A DNA stretch of 64,000 bases, taken from the NCBI GenBank assembly GCA_028583605.1, contig CM053327.1:40777059-40841058 (forward strand), written 5' to 3'. Below are positions 33,470 to 46,335 of the stretch, in pieces. The DNA comes from Dastarcus helophoroides. Lineage: Eukaryota > Arthropoda > Insecta > Coleoptera > Bothrideridae. The notes under the pieces were generated by a model that did no database searches, was not told the origin of the DNA, and saw nothing but the letters and a program-made list of their open reading frames with translations. Position 1 is the stretch's first letter, and the number at the start of each line of letters is the position of its first letter. A program made the position numbers and the translations under genes.

Positions 33470-33791
33470 GATGTCAGACTCTAAGTAAGAGCTCTTTAAG
33501 AGAACTTGCTTGTTTCCCCATCCTACTCTCAATGCTTTGAAGCCCTAATGAGATTACCCTTTGCCCCTGCTAGTGGATTAACCTTAGAAAAAACCAAGGA
33601 AGATGTCAGACTCTAAAAAATGTTCACTGTAAGAGCTCTTTAAAAAAACGTATTGCTTGTTTCCCCATCCTACTCTCAATGCTTTGAAGGCATAACGAGG
33701 TTGCCTTTGCTAGTGGATTAACCTTAGAAAAATCCAAGGAAGATGTCAGACTCTAAAAAATGTTGACTGTAAGAGCTTTTTAATAGAACTT
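33470..33791 (+). repeat. 132-140-bp tandem repeat, 2.3 units
   Basis: ATGTCAGACTCTAA recurs at 33471, 33603 and 33743, with GAGCTCTTTAA, GTTTCCCCATCCTACTCTC and GGATTAACCTTAGAAAAA in order. The third unit is cut by hAT insertion 3. Confidence 0.9.
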
Positions 33792-36700
33792 CAGGGGCGG
33801 CCTTTATGGGTGGCAAGCAGGGCAACGGCCCGGGGCCTCGCTCTTGTAGGGGGCCTTACGCACTCGCGCAATAGCAAGAATTCTAATGTTTATTTGAATT
33901 TCGAGCCTTAACCGCGCATTATAAAACTGGACTCGCTGCTCCCTTGCGTGGTAGTTATCGCGCTGATATCTGTCTCATTCGCTCCAATGAATGTTCATTT
34001 CCTTCTCTTTCACATTGACGGCCAGTGTCACAAGTGCTGCCAACTGCAAGGGCTTAACAAAATCTGATAGTACTCCATTTTCTTCGTGTTTACGATTCGG
34101 GGAATTCCCGTGTTTCATTTTAGCTGTCAACTGTCATCGGATTATGCTTTTATATTAGAGCAGTCGTCATCATTTTTAAATCCCTGATCCTTTTTTGACA
34201 TTAATGCACCTTATTTATCATAATTAATAATTTGTTATCCTTGTGTTTAAAAGTTGAAGGACAAAACTTGTCCCCTGAAGCTAAGAAGGTTTTTTTTGAA
34301 GATATCCAAGGACCGGTCGTTCCAACAAAAAAAAATCTTTGTGTTTATTAATTTTTCCTAGTTTCCAATAAACGATTTTAAAAGTCCAGATATATTTATT
34401 TATGATTTTGCATTTCTAGTCAAGCATTATCATTGAAATTCATAAGCGTAGGCAGGATTTAGTTCAGGGAGGGACAAGAATCATTTTGAAAAATTGATAA
34501 AAAAGAAAACCGGAAAACGTTCCGAGTATATGTATATTTTCATTTAACTACATGAACTGAGTAATCGAATTTTCAGATTAACTTTGAAATTTGGAAATAG
34601 AGTCGAACTTTGCGAAAACAGTCAGAAAATTGAATCTAAAATAAAAACCGATCCTTTCGGAAAACTTTAAAAACTATCCAAATTTCGAAGATTTCAAAAA
34701 ATAACGATTTTAAAAAATACCGTCGAAATGTCGAGAAAAAGGTTGAAATCTCTTAAAGAAAAGTGAACATTTTTAAGAGAAATTTTAATTTTGAAAGAGA
34801 CGAGGAAAAACGAATTTTGGGAAAAAGTTGGAATGTTTAGAAATTCGTGTTTAAAATAAAATTCTAACCTTTCGAAAAATCTCAAAAATTGTTGAAAATT
34901 TGAAAAAATTATATTTTTAAAGGTGGAATTTTGTGAAAAAAGATGTAATTTTCAAAAAAAGTTGGAACTTTGAGAAAATTTTTTCACTGTAAACGGAAAT
35001 TTTCAGAAGCATAAAATATCCCTATTTGTAGTATTTCTAGTATGAGTTAAAATTTCCAGAATAAGACAACTTTTGAGAAACATGAAGTTTTCGGAAACAT
35101 AAATTTGAAAAAAAAAACAGAAAAAAACGAATATTAAAAAAATGAAAGTTCAATTTTGAGAGAAAAATGTAGAATAAAGTCCTAATTTCCAAAGCGATCA
35201 ATTTTTTTAAAAAAACCCTATTTTGGGAAAGGATTTTTTAGAAAACCGAAATTGAAAAAACCCAACTTTTCAGAAGAACTCGAAATTTCTAAATATGCCA
35301 AAATATTTCCAAAGACCAAATGTTGTGAAAAAATTTGCAATTTGCAAAAACGCTTTTCTCGAAATGTTTACTTTTTTATTCTAATTTTGACATAATATTT
35401 AAATTTCAATAAAGAAATTGAATCTATAAGAAATCTTTTTCTCGAAATTAGCCAAAAATATTTTTCGCAACATTTTTAATTTTTAATAATATGCTGACCT
35501 AATTTAGAGAAAACAGACGTATTTCGAGAAAACTGAAATTTAAAGGAAAAGCCAATTTTAAGGAAAAAGTCCAGAAAGTACCTAAACTAAAACGTGGCAT
35601 TTTGAAATTAAAGTCAATATTTCGAAAATAAGACGAAATATGAAGATGAAATTTCTAGTCAAATTTAAAAAAGTCAAAATTTAAAGAAAAGTCAAATATT
35701 TAGAAAAGTGGCCTAATTTTGATAGAAAAAATGATTTCCGAAAGAAGAGCCCAAAAAGTGGAATTTTGAGAATAAAGTGGAAATTTTTGAAAAGACGAAA
35801 TTAAACTAATTTTAAGAGAAATTCAAAATTTTTGTTGAATATCGAATTTTGATATAAAAATATCGGGAAAAGGGCAAATTTTAAGAAACCTGTTAAAAGT
35901 TCTGAAAAATCAAATTCCAAATGATCAAAATCTTCAGAAATACCCGATTTTAATAAAAATAAAGGAATTAAAAAAAAAACGAAATTTCTGAAAAGCAGTC
36001 GACATTTCTAGAAAAACTACCAAATGAAGCATCAAAGATCGAAATTTTCCAGAAAAAATTCAATCTTAAAGAAAAAGTGCAACTTTGAGAATCGCCGTCC
36101 GTTTGTGGAAAAAACGAGCCTTAAAAAAAGTCAATATTTTAAGAAAGATACGAATTTCCAGGAAAAATATTCAGTTTTCCGGGAACATACAGGATGGGAT
36201 TTCAGGATAATTTTAAATTTGCGAAAAAAGGCGGATTTTGAGAAAAAAATCAAAGCTTCGATTTTTCTAAATTTGTTTTTTTTGGAAATTTCGATTTTTT
36301 TCCTTGAAAAACAAAAAAAAGATCGAAATTTTGAGAAAAAAGTCAAAACTTAGTAAACAATGGAAATTCTTCAGAGAGAGAGAGAGAGAGAGTCAAATTT
36401 TGTCGAAATTTTGGAAAAAGGACAAATTTTGAGAAAAATGTAATTTCTACATTTTTCTCTTGAGCTCTTGAATCAGAAGCAGAGATGCGCCCTGTTCTGC
36501 CCTACCTCGAGTCAGAAAGTGTCCAATATTGAAATAATCGTCGAAATTTTGAGAAACAAGTTGTATTTCCCCATTCCAGGGGAAATTTACTCGGAATATT
36601 TGTCTTTTTACAAAATTTCTAAAAAAATCATTATAAAAATTTCCAGATAAATATTATTATCAAAAAATCGATCAAGTTTTAAGCAAAAGGGTAAATCTTG

Positions 36701-37177
36701 ATAAAAAAAAGTCGAAATTTTCAGAAAATCAAAGTTTAAAGAGAAGTCGAAGTTTCCGGAAAAAACTAATTTTGAGAAATGATAGAATTTCGAAAAATAA
36801 AACGATGAATTTTAAGATAAAAATTCAAAATTTTTAGTTAAGTTGGATTCTGATAAAATAAATCGAATTTTAGGAATACATTTAAAATTTCCAAAGACAT
36901 TTATAAAAAAAGACGAATTTCGTGCAATAAGTCGAAATTTCGAGAAAATATCAATAGTTTAAACAAGGTCGACTTTTGTCGAATGGAAATTTTTTAGAGA
37001 AAGTTCCTCAGTTCAATATAAGTTTTCGTTAACCACACGAGCTGAAGAGAGGGAGGGGGGGCAGCGCCCTACCCTGCCCTATTCTGACACTACGTTTATG
37101 TTAAAACTAATTCCACAAAGGCGAGGGCCTCTTAAAGATCTCCGCCCGAAGCCTCGCAATGGCTAAGGCCGCCCCTG
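33792..37177 (+). mobile_element. hAT-type insertion 3, non-autonomous, 8-bp TSD
   Basis: Ends CAGGGGCGGCCTT and, on the opposite strand, CAGGGGCGGCCTTAG. Flanked by TAGAACTT (33784-33791) and GAGAACTT (37178-37185), a 7/8 target duplication. Subterminal regions are GC-rich on both sides. The body holds the degenerate motif, a family 3 fragment (34255-34330), a GA microsatellite (36375-36393) and a GCGCCCTGTTCTGCCC block (36486-36510) with relatives near 24290 and 45265. No transposase. Confidence 0.9.
34255..34330. repeat. Family 3 tail fragment
   Basis: ACTTGTCCCCTGAA joined to a rearranged GATATCCAAGGACCGGTCGTTCC; no core. Confidence 0.55.
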
Positions 37178-37212
37178 GAGAACTTATTGCTGAGCGGGAT
37201 GGTTAAGTCTTG

Positions 37213-37279
37213 AGACTAATACTGAAATTGCTTTAAAGCTTGGACAATCTAAACTTTAAAGCAATTTCAGTATTAGTCT
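37213..37279. repeat. Perfect 26-bp inverted repeat with 15-base spacer
   Basis: Arms 37213-37238 and 37254-37279 are exact complements (ACTAATACTGAAATTGC and its reverse). The surrounding TTAAGTCTT and GTCTTAAAT suggest a little more pairing. Not part of any recognised element. Confidence 0.9.
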
Positions 37280-37289
37280 TAAATTTAAA

Positions 37290-38027
37290 CAATCTAAGCT
37301 TTAAAGACATCAATAATACCGGCCACCTTCTTTGATAAATTAATTTGGTGCACACTGCAATCTGTCTCCACATTCTCACAAATACATCATTCAAAAGTGT
37401 ATTTATCTTGAAATGAAAGCCCCACTTCAACCAAAATAAAATAAATTCAGCGTTAAGAGCCCATTTACATCTATTAAGCATTAGCAGATAGAGATATAAG
37501 GCTTTTGTTAGCATCTAGAACAGAATACCAAAGAGTACGTACTTAACTTTAATGTCTAGATTTATTTAGTTCAAGAGTAAAAATATTTGTATATTCAATT
37601 GCATCGCTTTATAAGCAAAGTGTGTCACCGCAAAATGTTTAATGTGAGAATCATGTAAAATTCACTTTAAAAGCGAAGATAAAGTGTCTTGTCATTTTCT
37701 TACCTCATCCTTCTAGTCCAGCTTTCTGAGGATATTGCATTCCCAAATTTGTAGTTATTTATGGAGAAATTAGGACGTATTTGTTTCTTGTGTAGTTATA
37801 ATGATTGTTATACAATGTGGGCCTTAAATTTATAACGATTATCAAATGGGTCAAATTTCTGAAGGATTTTACGTAAAAATTTTGGAAAAGAAAATATCAA
37901 ACAATTTGGTTTGAGTTTCACTTAACGACTTATTTACGGATTATTATGTCTAAATACCATTAGGACTAACGCTATTCGCAAAAAGTCTAATACAAACGTC
38001 CTATCTCTAAAAGAATCTAACGATATA
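37290..38027. other. Unrecognised DNA
   Basis: Contains a short minus-strand open frame (37233-37514, 93 residues) that overlaps the hairpin and has no recognisable domain. Probably target DNA of the next element. Confidence 0.35.
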
Positions 38028-38035
38028 TGTACATT

Positions 38036-41000
38036 AGGGTGGTCCTTATTTAGAAAATGTTCGAATTTTTTTCCACGATAGTCCTAAATCGGTTCCAAAT
38101 ATATAAAAAAAAATTCATGCCAAGTTATAGCTCTTAATTTTAATATCAACCCGGCCCCCCCGATAGCCAAAGTTTTAAATGGAAATAACATAGGAAAAGT
38201 TCTGTTAATACTTTGGAATTTTTTATTTCATAAACCAATAAACATATCATGTCGACAAATAATTATTTTTATAGAAAATTTACCGCTCTACAAAAAAGGT
38301 CTCTTGTGATTTTTGGCTAACTTGACTGGTTTAAAAGTTATTCGAGGTTAAAATAAAAGTTCTAGTCAATCTAATGGTTTTTTTCGTTTTTATCGTCATT
38401 TTATGATTCAAAAATGAAAAAAGAGTTATAATTTATATTTCAAACAAATTTTCTTACCTTGACGTATGCTCTGAAAGAAAAGTATTAATGAATTGAAAAA
38501 ATTTATTATTAAAATTTCAATGACTTGAAAGAAAATACCAATATTATCATTTTTTTTTTTTTTAGTCACATACTTTTATGAAGTTGTTACATTAGTTTTC
38601 TTTAGCGCATCAGAAAACATTTGACGATGATCTTTAACTAATTGTAATACAAATTGCATTTGTTTTTCATCTTTGGTATAATGTTTACAAAAATCTTGCA
38701 CTGGTTTAACTCCTCTCTCAGCACAGTCATTTACAACCGATAGTTTTTCGACAAACCGTAATGCAGTTTTGTAGCTTTCATTTTCAGCCCATTCAGAAGG
38801 ATGAATTTGTAAAAATTCTGTTTGTAACTCAAATCTTTCAAAAAATTTGATAAATTCTGCAGTTACAAAAAAATCGATATCGTTGTACAATAAATCGTTT
38901 ATATTCGTGCTTTGAAAGCGTTTTACGCTACATTTTTCACTAGTATAATCCAGCTCTTCTTCCGGAATAATATCAATTGAAATCTTGTCTTCTTCTGTAT
39001 GCAGCTTAGCCACAATTTTTAATTTGGTTTCTAATGGAACATCTTCATCGAAAATTGCGATGATCGCTAACTCTGGCGATAAGTACCATAGATGATTCAT
39101 AAATCTATTAATTGCTACAGTAGCAAGATTACTGTTGATCGCCTTAAAGTTGTGTAGATCTTTTATAAATTGTAGATCATGGTACGGAGCTTTTACACTA
39201 TTAGATGATAAATACCAAGCTTTAACATAAATAGTTGTCACAAAAACACATATTTGTCGAAGTTTATTGTCTTCACCTTTTTTCAACGATAACTGTTCAC
39301 GAAACAGGTACATTTTCATCACGTAAATAGCTTTTGCCATTCACCGTGCATGATGGCAAGCTCCTGGCTTACGAAAACTAAATTTTTCTGGGATAACACC
39401 AATGAAGACTAGAGTAAGCTCCAAAAACTCTTTGTAATCATCACGAGGCAGCTTTGTTGTCAGAACTTCAGTGGCAAAAGTTTTTATAGACCTAATTTTT
39501 TCTACTGTTAACTCGTTTTTATTTCTTGGATCATCTAATTCAGTTTATTCAAAGTTTCCCATTGCTTTTGAAATCTGATAAAAAGTGGAACATTTGGCCC
39601 AACAGTATTTGGAAAAACAGCTTCGAACACATATCTTAGGACAATTTCGAAAATGTGATGCCTACACGGAAGATATAATAAATCTCTCTCTAATAATTTC
39701 TCCAGTAATGCAGCAGCACCATTTCGAATGCCTAAATTTGAAGCAGTAGTATCACAGGATACCGCTTTGACAGAAGTGTCGAATCCCCAATCCAGCAATG
39801 TTTCGTGAATAATAGTAGCTTGTGCCTTTCCAGTCCCATCTTCACTCGTTGGTACACCTAACATAATTTCTTTGCCCTCTGACGTAATTATCACTGGTAA
39901 TCGATGAACGGTTTCGGTATTTAACAAATTAGGTAATAATTTTCCGTCCCAGTGTACAACAATAGATGATAAATTCAAGGCTTGGAAGTGTTTTTTTATT
40001 TCTATTGATTTTGACTCTCGCAGAGTTTGTCGTTGTCTTCGAATAGATGATCGATTAATAATCAAAGAGTTAATATCCACATCTAGTAGGTTTATATCAA
40101 TAAGTGATTGACAGATAGCAGTTATTATAAATACAGCATCTCTGTCACTTACTTTACATCGATCGAAAGTAGCTACAACTCTATCACTGAGAATATTATA
40201 ACTTCCTCTTGTTTTTTTTGATTCTGATGATCCGGCAGTAGTAGGAAAGTATATTTCTCCACTAGATGCAGATAGAGCACTTCCCTGGCTAGATAAAAGT
40301 TCAACATTTTTGTCTAAAACAAATAAGGACAATAATATGACGAATAAAATATGAACGTGAATAAGTAATAAAAAATCAATTGATTATTTGATTCTCATAA
40401 TTTACCCAATAATGCTTTTTCTTCATCACTCTTTTTTTTTTCGTTTTTCAAAATGAGTTTTTTTGTTTAATATATTAGAATTATTATCATCGTCATCATA
40501 TTTTGTTTTAATATTTGCAATAAAACCAATTCGTTCATCTGATCTCTGATTAATTAAGAATTCTTTAGAATTTTCATCAATAACTTCAAATACATTTGAT
40601 GGTGCAATGTCAAATAATTTTTTTAATGAACAAACAAATTCATTTTGTTTTTTTACAGCCACGTCACTCCGATTTTTGTGTTTGACAAGTATGCGCCACT
40701 CATCGTACAATTTTTTCAATTTATCTCGGCATCTTTGCATATCTTGAACGGGAATTTGAGCTTTTTTCCAAAACACAATAATTTCATCAATTACTGCAGC
40801 GATACTTTCTGGTACAGAAGTATTTAAAATACGTGTATGAAAAAAGAACACTTTTAGAGCTTGCAGTTTCGATGGTAATTTATTACCCACTATTTGGACG
40901 TCAACATCACCAATTAAAAAGATGTTTTGACGTAAACGTGATAGTTCCATATTTGTCTGATGACTTTAAAATCGAATTGATGAAATTTAAGGATTTAATT

Positions 41001-41776
41001 AAACAACGAGAAAGCATAACTATTAGTAAATATTCGTGAACGATTTTAATAGAGTTGAGATAATAAATATAGGTTATGAGTACTTTAGAATAAATTGTGA
41101 TGTGAAAAGTTGAAGTAAAATCTAATAGATGGCGGCATAATCAGTTTCTGAAATGTTTTTATCTTGAAATTTAAATTTGAAACCAGATTGTATCAATATT
41201 TTTATCAATCAAAATTAAAATCGTTTAATAATTTGCCAAAAATATTTTGTGTATTTTGAAATTGGAAATATAGTTGAAACTTATGACAGTTCAAAAATAA
41301 AAAAAAATTAGTGTAACTATTATTTTAGGGTCACGGTCACCTTGGAATTTTTCTGGAAAAAAATCATCAAGATTAAAAATTATAACCCTTTTTTCATTTT
41401 TGAATCATAAAATAATGGTAAAAACGAAAAAAACCATTAGATTGACTAGAACCTTGATTTTGACCTCGAATAACTTTTAAACCAGTCAAGTTAGCCAAAA
41501 ATCATAAGAGACCTTTTTTGTAGAGCGGTAAATTTTCTATAAAAATAATCATTTGTCGACATGATATATTTATTGGTTTATGGGATAAAAAATTCCAAAG
41601 TATTAACAGAACTTTTCCTATGTTATTTCCATTTAAAACTTTGGCTATCGGGGGGGCCGGGTTGATATTAAAATTAAGAGCTCTAACTTGGCATGAATTT
41701 TTTTTTATATATTTGGAACCGATTTAGGACTATCGTGGAAAAAAATTCGAACATTTCCTAAATAAGGACCACCCTA
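38036..41776 (-). mobile_element. Nearly complete hAT-like element with about 395-bp TIRs
   Basis: Long inverted repeats at 38036-38432 and 41378-41776 start TAGGGTGGTCCTTATTTAG and differ at only a few positions. The element is flanked by ATGTACAT on both sides (38028-38035, 41777-41784), which is either an 8-bp target duplication or, being palindromic, an extension of the TIR. Between the TIRs is one minus-strand transposase-like gene. High TIR identity and few lesions mark it as one of the younger insertions here. Confidence 0.88.
38576..40950 (-). pseudogene. hAT-like transposase gene with one intron, recently inactivated
   Basis: Exon 1 runs from ATG at 40950 to 40406; a 92-nt GT-AG intron (40405-40314, TTTGTTTTAG acceptor) joins it to exon 2. 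Exon 2 reads DKNVELLSS... and contains VHWDGKLLP (about 39940-39960), SCDTTASNLG (about 39745-39775) and LYLPCRHHIFEIVL (about 39640-39675). Two aspartates followed by a CxxH-type motif fit an RNase H-fold DDE transposase with hAT-like layout; the superfamily assignment is inferred. Three lesions: an extra base in the A-run at about 40431-40439, a frameshift near 39537, and a tryptophan-to-stop change at 39341-39343 just before MAKAIYVMK. The last 254 residues are open to the stop at 38576. I have seen this protein type as an uncharacterised arthropod repeat family but cannot name it. Confidence 0.8.
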
Positions 41777-41879
41777 ATGTACATACATCTAAAATGAATG
41801 GTGCAGAATTATATAGCATTTAAACCACGAATAACTACAGAAGAAAGGGAGCTTACACTTTCAATATAATTTGTATCCA

Positions 41880-42520
41880 GAATTTGAATTTGGAACACAA
41901 CTTCCAAATTTTCTAAAAAAATGTTGATATTCTCGAAATTGGAACCCAAATTTCAACTTTGTTTATCGAAATTGTCAGTTTTATTCGAAGACGTTTCAAA
42001 ATTTTCACTGGGTTTTTAGTTTATACGAAGACGTAGAAAGGACATCAATTAAGAAAATAACACTTTAAGGAATTTCGACTTTTGCTCGAGATTTCGACTT
42101 TTTTCTCGAGATTTCGACTTTTTTCTCGAGATTTCGACTTTTTTCTTGAGATTTTGACTTTTTTCTCGAAATTTCGACCTTCTTTGTCGTATTTTCGACT
42201 TTAATCCCGAAACGTCGATTTTAAACTCAAAGTTTCGACTTTCCTCGAAATTTTGACTTTTTTCTCGAGATTTCGACTTTTTTCTCGAGATTTCGACTTT
42301 TTTCTCGAGATTTCGATTCTTTTTCTGGAAATTTCCACTTTTTTCCCGAAATTTCGACTTTTTTGTCGAACATCCCGAAAATGTCGACTTTAAACCCCAA
42401 ATTTTGTCTTTTTTCCAAAATTTTGACTTTCATCCCGAAATTTCGACCTTTTTCTTGAAATTTCGATTTTTTTCTCGAAATTTCGTCACGGAATGTCTAC
42501 TCTAAACTCGAAATTTTGAC
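41880..42520 (-). repeat. T-rich degenerate motif block with homogenised 20-bp array
   Basis: Units TTTCTCGAGATTTCGACTTT are repeated almost perfectly at about 42085-42165 and 42245-42320, grading into variants on both sides. Same motif as the A-rich blocks elsewhere, in opposite orientation. Confidence 0.85.
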
Positions 42521-42615
42521 TCTTTTCTTGAAGTGTTGGTAACTAAAAATAGAAATTACTGAACGCACCCTACTGCCAACTGTCAACATTGTTGGGAAAT
42601 GGGAGTAGTTGGACG

Positions 42616-42913
42616 CATATATGTAATACTTCTATATGGCGTGTTGTGTATAATCGCCACTAAAAAATGCGTTGTCAAAAAGGTGAGATGAAAGTATATG
42701 TCGTACTCTTTGGAGGACAAGCATTCATTCAATTATAGCGGGAACAGGTGACAAGATGGGCGGGAACACTAATGAATGACAACAAAGATAACTGACGAGA
42801 AGCGGGATTGGTTAATAAATTTTGTCCTCCATAAAGACATATATATCCATCGCGTCTTTTGAACACAATCGAAGGTACAAAACACGCCATATAGAAGTAT
42901 TATTACATATATG
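42616..42913. mobile_element. 298-bp MITE with 8-bp TSD
   Basis: Ends CATATATGTAATACTTC with about 28-bp inverted repeats (right end has a 3-base insertion). Flanked by perfect GTTGGACG (42608-42615, 42914-42921). An 8-bp duplication with CATA termini fits P or hAT superfamily MITEs; I cannot decide between them. Confidence 0.85.
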
Positions 42914-42952
42914 GTTGGACGCAACTGTCATCTGTCTAACTTAACCTTAGAG

Positions 42953-45900
42953 CAGGGATGAGCAAAACGTCGCCCGCGGACCACATGCGGCCCTCCTAAC
43001 ATTTTTCTGCGGCCCGCCTAAGCTCTACTGTTTTACGTAAAAATTTTGGAAAAGAAAATGTCTAACAATTTGATGAAAAAAAAAGAACATAAATTTCCAC
43101 GATTCATGAAATATCTTGGGCGTAGGCAAGATTTTCTTTAAGGGGGGGGGGACAACAATCATTCTAAAAAACTCGTGGATTAAAAAGAAAACCTTCTGGC
43201 TTAGTAATGTATATTTTTACTTAAAAACTACAGAATTGGGAACATCGCATTTTCAAATCAAAGTAAAAATTTTGAAAAAAGCCCAATCTTAATAAAAAAA
43301 CCTTTTGGGGAATTGGGAAATGTCGAAATTTTGAAAAAGTGGAAATGTAAAAAAGGGACAAAATTTTTAAAAAGAAATTTTTGTAAAAAGAGTTTTAATT
43401 TGCAGGACAAGTCGAATTCAGGTAAATAAATGCAACTTTTAAAAATAATGATTTTCAGAATTTTTATTTTATTTCAATTTTGTCATATTTTTGAAAATTT
43501 TCAAGAAATCTTTTTTTTTCAAGATTCTCTAAAAATATTCTTTTCAGATTCTTTAGATTTCTATTAAAATTTCGATCCAATTTAAAATAAAATAAACAAA
43601 TTTTGTGACAAAGTCTAAATCTTTGGAAAAAATTTCATTTTAAATGGAAATGTCCAGTAACAGATAAAATTGAATTTTGAGTTAAAAGTCAAAATTTGGA
43701 GAATAACATGAATTTTGGATAAGTTGAAATTAATATGGGAATAAATCTTAAAAAGTCGGAAAAAACAAAGACTTCGAATAAATTCAGGACTTTTGAAAAT
43801 TACGTTACAAATTAAAAAAAAGTATTGAACTTTCTACGAAACATTCCAAATTTCCAAAAGAAGGTCCAATTTTAGGAGGAAAATTAAAAAAGTTCACCTT
43901 TTCAATAAATCATTTTGAAAATAAAAACCGAACCTTTCTCAAAAATTCGAGAAATGTCCAAATTCAAAAAAAATCAAAATTTTCAAAGATCTAATTTTGT
44001 GAAAAGACGCAATTTTCAAAAAAGGTTTAACTCTGAATAAAAAAAAATCGCAAGATTCAAAACATTTTTCTCAAAATTTAAAACTTAGTAAAGATGTTGA
44101 ATTTACAAGAAATATTTTTGTCGAAATCCCCAAAAATATTTTTCGCAACAACAGAAAAGTGAAGATTTCTAGAACCATAAAACCATTTAATCTAAAAGTC
44201 GTAGTTTATTGAAAAAGACAAATATTCAAGAAAATGACAAAATTTTAAAATAAACGAACCATTTTTGAAAAAGTCGAAAGAGTAGAATTTTGAAAACAAA
44301 ATCGAATTTTCGAAAAAGACAAATTTTGAGGAACAGGCGAATTTTAGGTAAAAGACTATTTTAGAAAAATTCGATATTTTGAAAAAAAAAGACGAATTTA
44401 CCAAAAAAAAAAAGAAATAAATTATTGAAAGATGAGAGAGATGAGACAAAAATCAAGATTACCTAAAAAAGGCAAATTTTAGAAAACCATTTAGAATTTC
44501 TAAAAAAAAATCAGAATCTAAAAGATCGAAATGTTTAGTAAATGTTCAGAAAAATATCATAATTTGAAAAGAAATGTTGACAAAACTTTGAAATGGACAA
44601 AAAATTGACCAAAGAAAGTCAAATTAAAAAAAAAAAGTAAAAAAAATAGTCAAAACCACGAGAAAAAGACGATATTGTAGGAGAAATTTTGCAAAAAAAG
44701 ATCTAAATTTTGAGAAAAAGTCCAAAAAGTAGGATTTTGAAAACAAAATCGAAATTTTGAAAAAGACAAATTTTGAGGAACAGGCGCATTTTAGGTAAAA
44801 GACTATTATAGAAAAATTTGAAATTTTGACAAAAAAGACAAATTTACAAAAAAAAAAGAAAACATTTATTGAAATATTAAATATCGGATATTGACATAAA
44901 AATCAAGATTTCCTAAAAAAAGCAAATTTTAGGAAACCAGTCAGAATTTCTAAAAAAAATCAGAATCTAAACGATCGAAATTTTTAGTAAATGTTCAAAA
45001 AAATATCGGAATTTGAAAAAAAATGTTGAGAAAACTTTGAAATGGACAAAAAATTGACCAAAGAAAGTCAAATTAAAAAAAAAGTCAAAAAAATAGTCAA
45101 AACCCCGAGAAAAAGACGATATTGTAAGCGAAGTTTTGCAAAAAAAGATCTAAATTTCGAGAAAAAGCATTTAATCTTAGTGAAACTTCGAAATTTAGAA
45201 AAAGAGTAAATTTTAAGGGAAGAATCGAATATTTATTTTCTCTGAACTCTCTCGACGAGTCAGAGGAAGACAAGCTACCTACTTTGCCTCAACAGACGTC
45301 AGAAAATGTCAAATATTGTGATAACACATCGAAATTTTGACAAACAAGTTAAAACTACCAGAAACTTGTATTAAAAAAGGGTTGAAATTTACAAAGAAAT
45401 TTTTGTTTTTTCACAAAAATTTTAAATTTCTAAAAAATATATCTTTTTGTCAAAAGATCAACAAAATTTCGAAAAAAGAAGGCAAATTTTAATAAACAAG
45501 CTGAAATTTTCAGAATTTAAAACAGGCGAAATTTCCAGGAAAAGTCGAATTTCCAGAAATGACGAAAATTCAGAAAAAAACGAGCAACTTTTAAATTCAA
45601 AATTTCGACAGTCATATTTGATAAAAGAAGACAAATTTTATGAATAAATGGAAACTTTTAAAAGAAGAGTCAAATTTTGTAATAAAATATACAAAATTTG
45701 ACAAAAAGGTGGAAATTTCGAAAAAATATTTCCAGGAAAAGTCGAATTTCCAGAAATGACGAAATTTCAGAAAAAAAACTAGGAATTTTTAAATTCAAAA
45801 TTTTGACAGTCATGTTTAATAAAAGAAAGCAAATTTTATAAATAAATGTAAACTTTTAAAAGAAAAAGTCAAGTTTTGTAAAAAAAATATACAAAATTTG

Positions 45901-46113
45901 AGAAAAAGGTGGAAATTTCGAAAAAATGTTTCAAGAAAAGGATGAATTCTGAAGAATTGGAAAGTCTTCCAATTGAATACATACAAATTTTCAGTTTGCT
46001 GCATAAACCAGGGGGTGCAAGCGCCCCAGCATTCATATTTTTCTCATATGCGACCTTCGCAAAATGTTTAGCCTTGTAACTGGTCCGTTGTAAAAAAAGG
46101 TTGCTCATCCCTG
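42953..46113 (+). mobile_element. hAT-type insertion 4, non-autonomous, perfect 8-bp TSD
   Basis: Terminal CAGGGATGAGCAA on both ends, with a shared CGGACC a little further in. Flanked by perfect CCTTAGAG (42945-42952, 46114-46121). Subterminal GCGGCCC on the left and GGTGCAAGCGCCCC on the right. The body is the degenerate motif with two internal tandem duplications (period about 446 bp at 44250-45000; period about 197 bp at 45530-45920). No transposase. Confidence 0.92.
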
Positions 46114-46124
46114 CCTTAGAGTAT

Positions 46125-46335
46125 AGAAATTTCGACTTTAATTTCGAAATTGCGAGCAAAAAGGTTCGAAATTAAAGTCAAAGAGTCAAGATTAAAATCG
46201 AAGTTTCGAACTAAAAGCGAAGTTTCGAGATTAAAGTCGAAATTTTGAGAAAAAGTTGAAATTTCGAAAAAAGTTAAAATTTTAAGTTTAAAGTCGAAAA
46301 AAAGTCGAAATTTCGACTTTAAACTCAAAATTGAA
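46125..46335. repeat. Degenerate motif block, mixed orientation
   Basis: GTCGAAATTTCGA-type units on both strands; no coding sequence. Confidence 0.6.
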
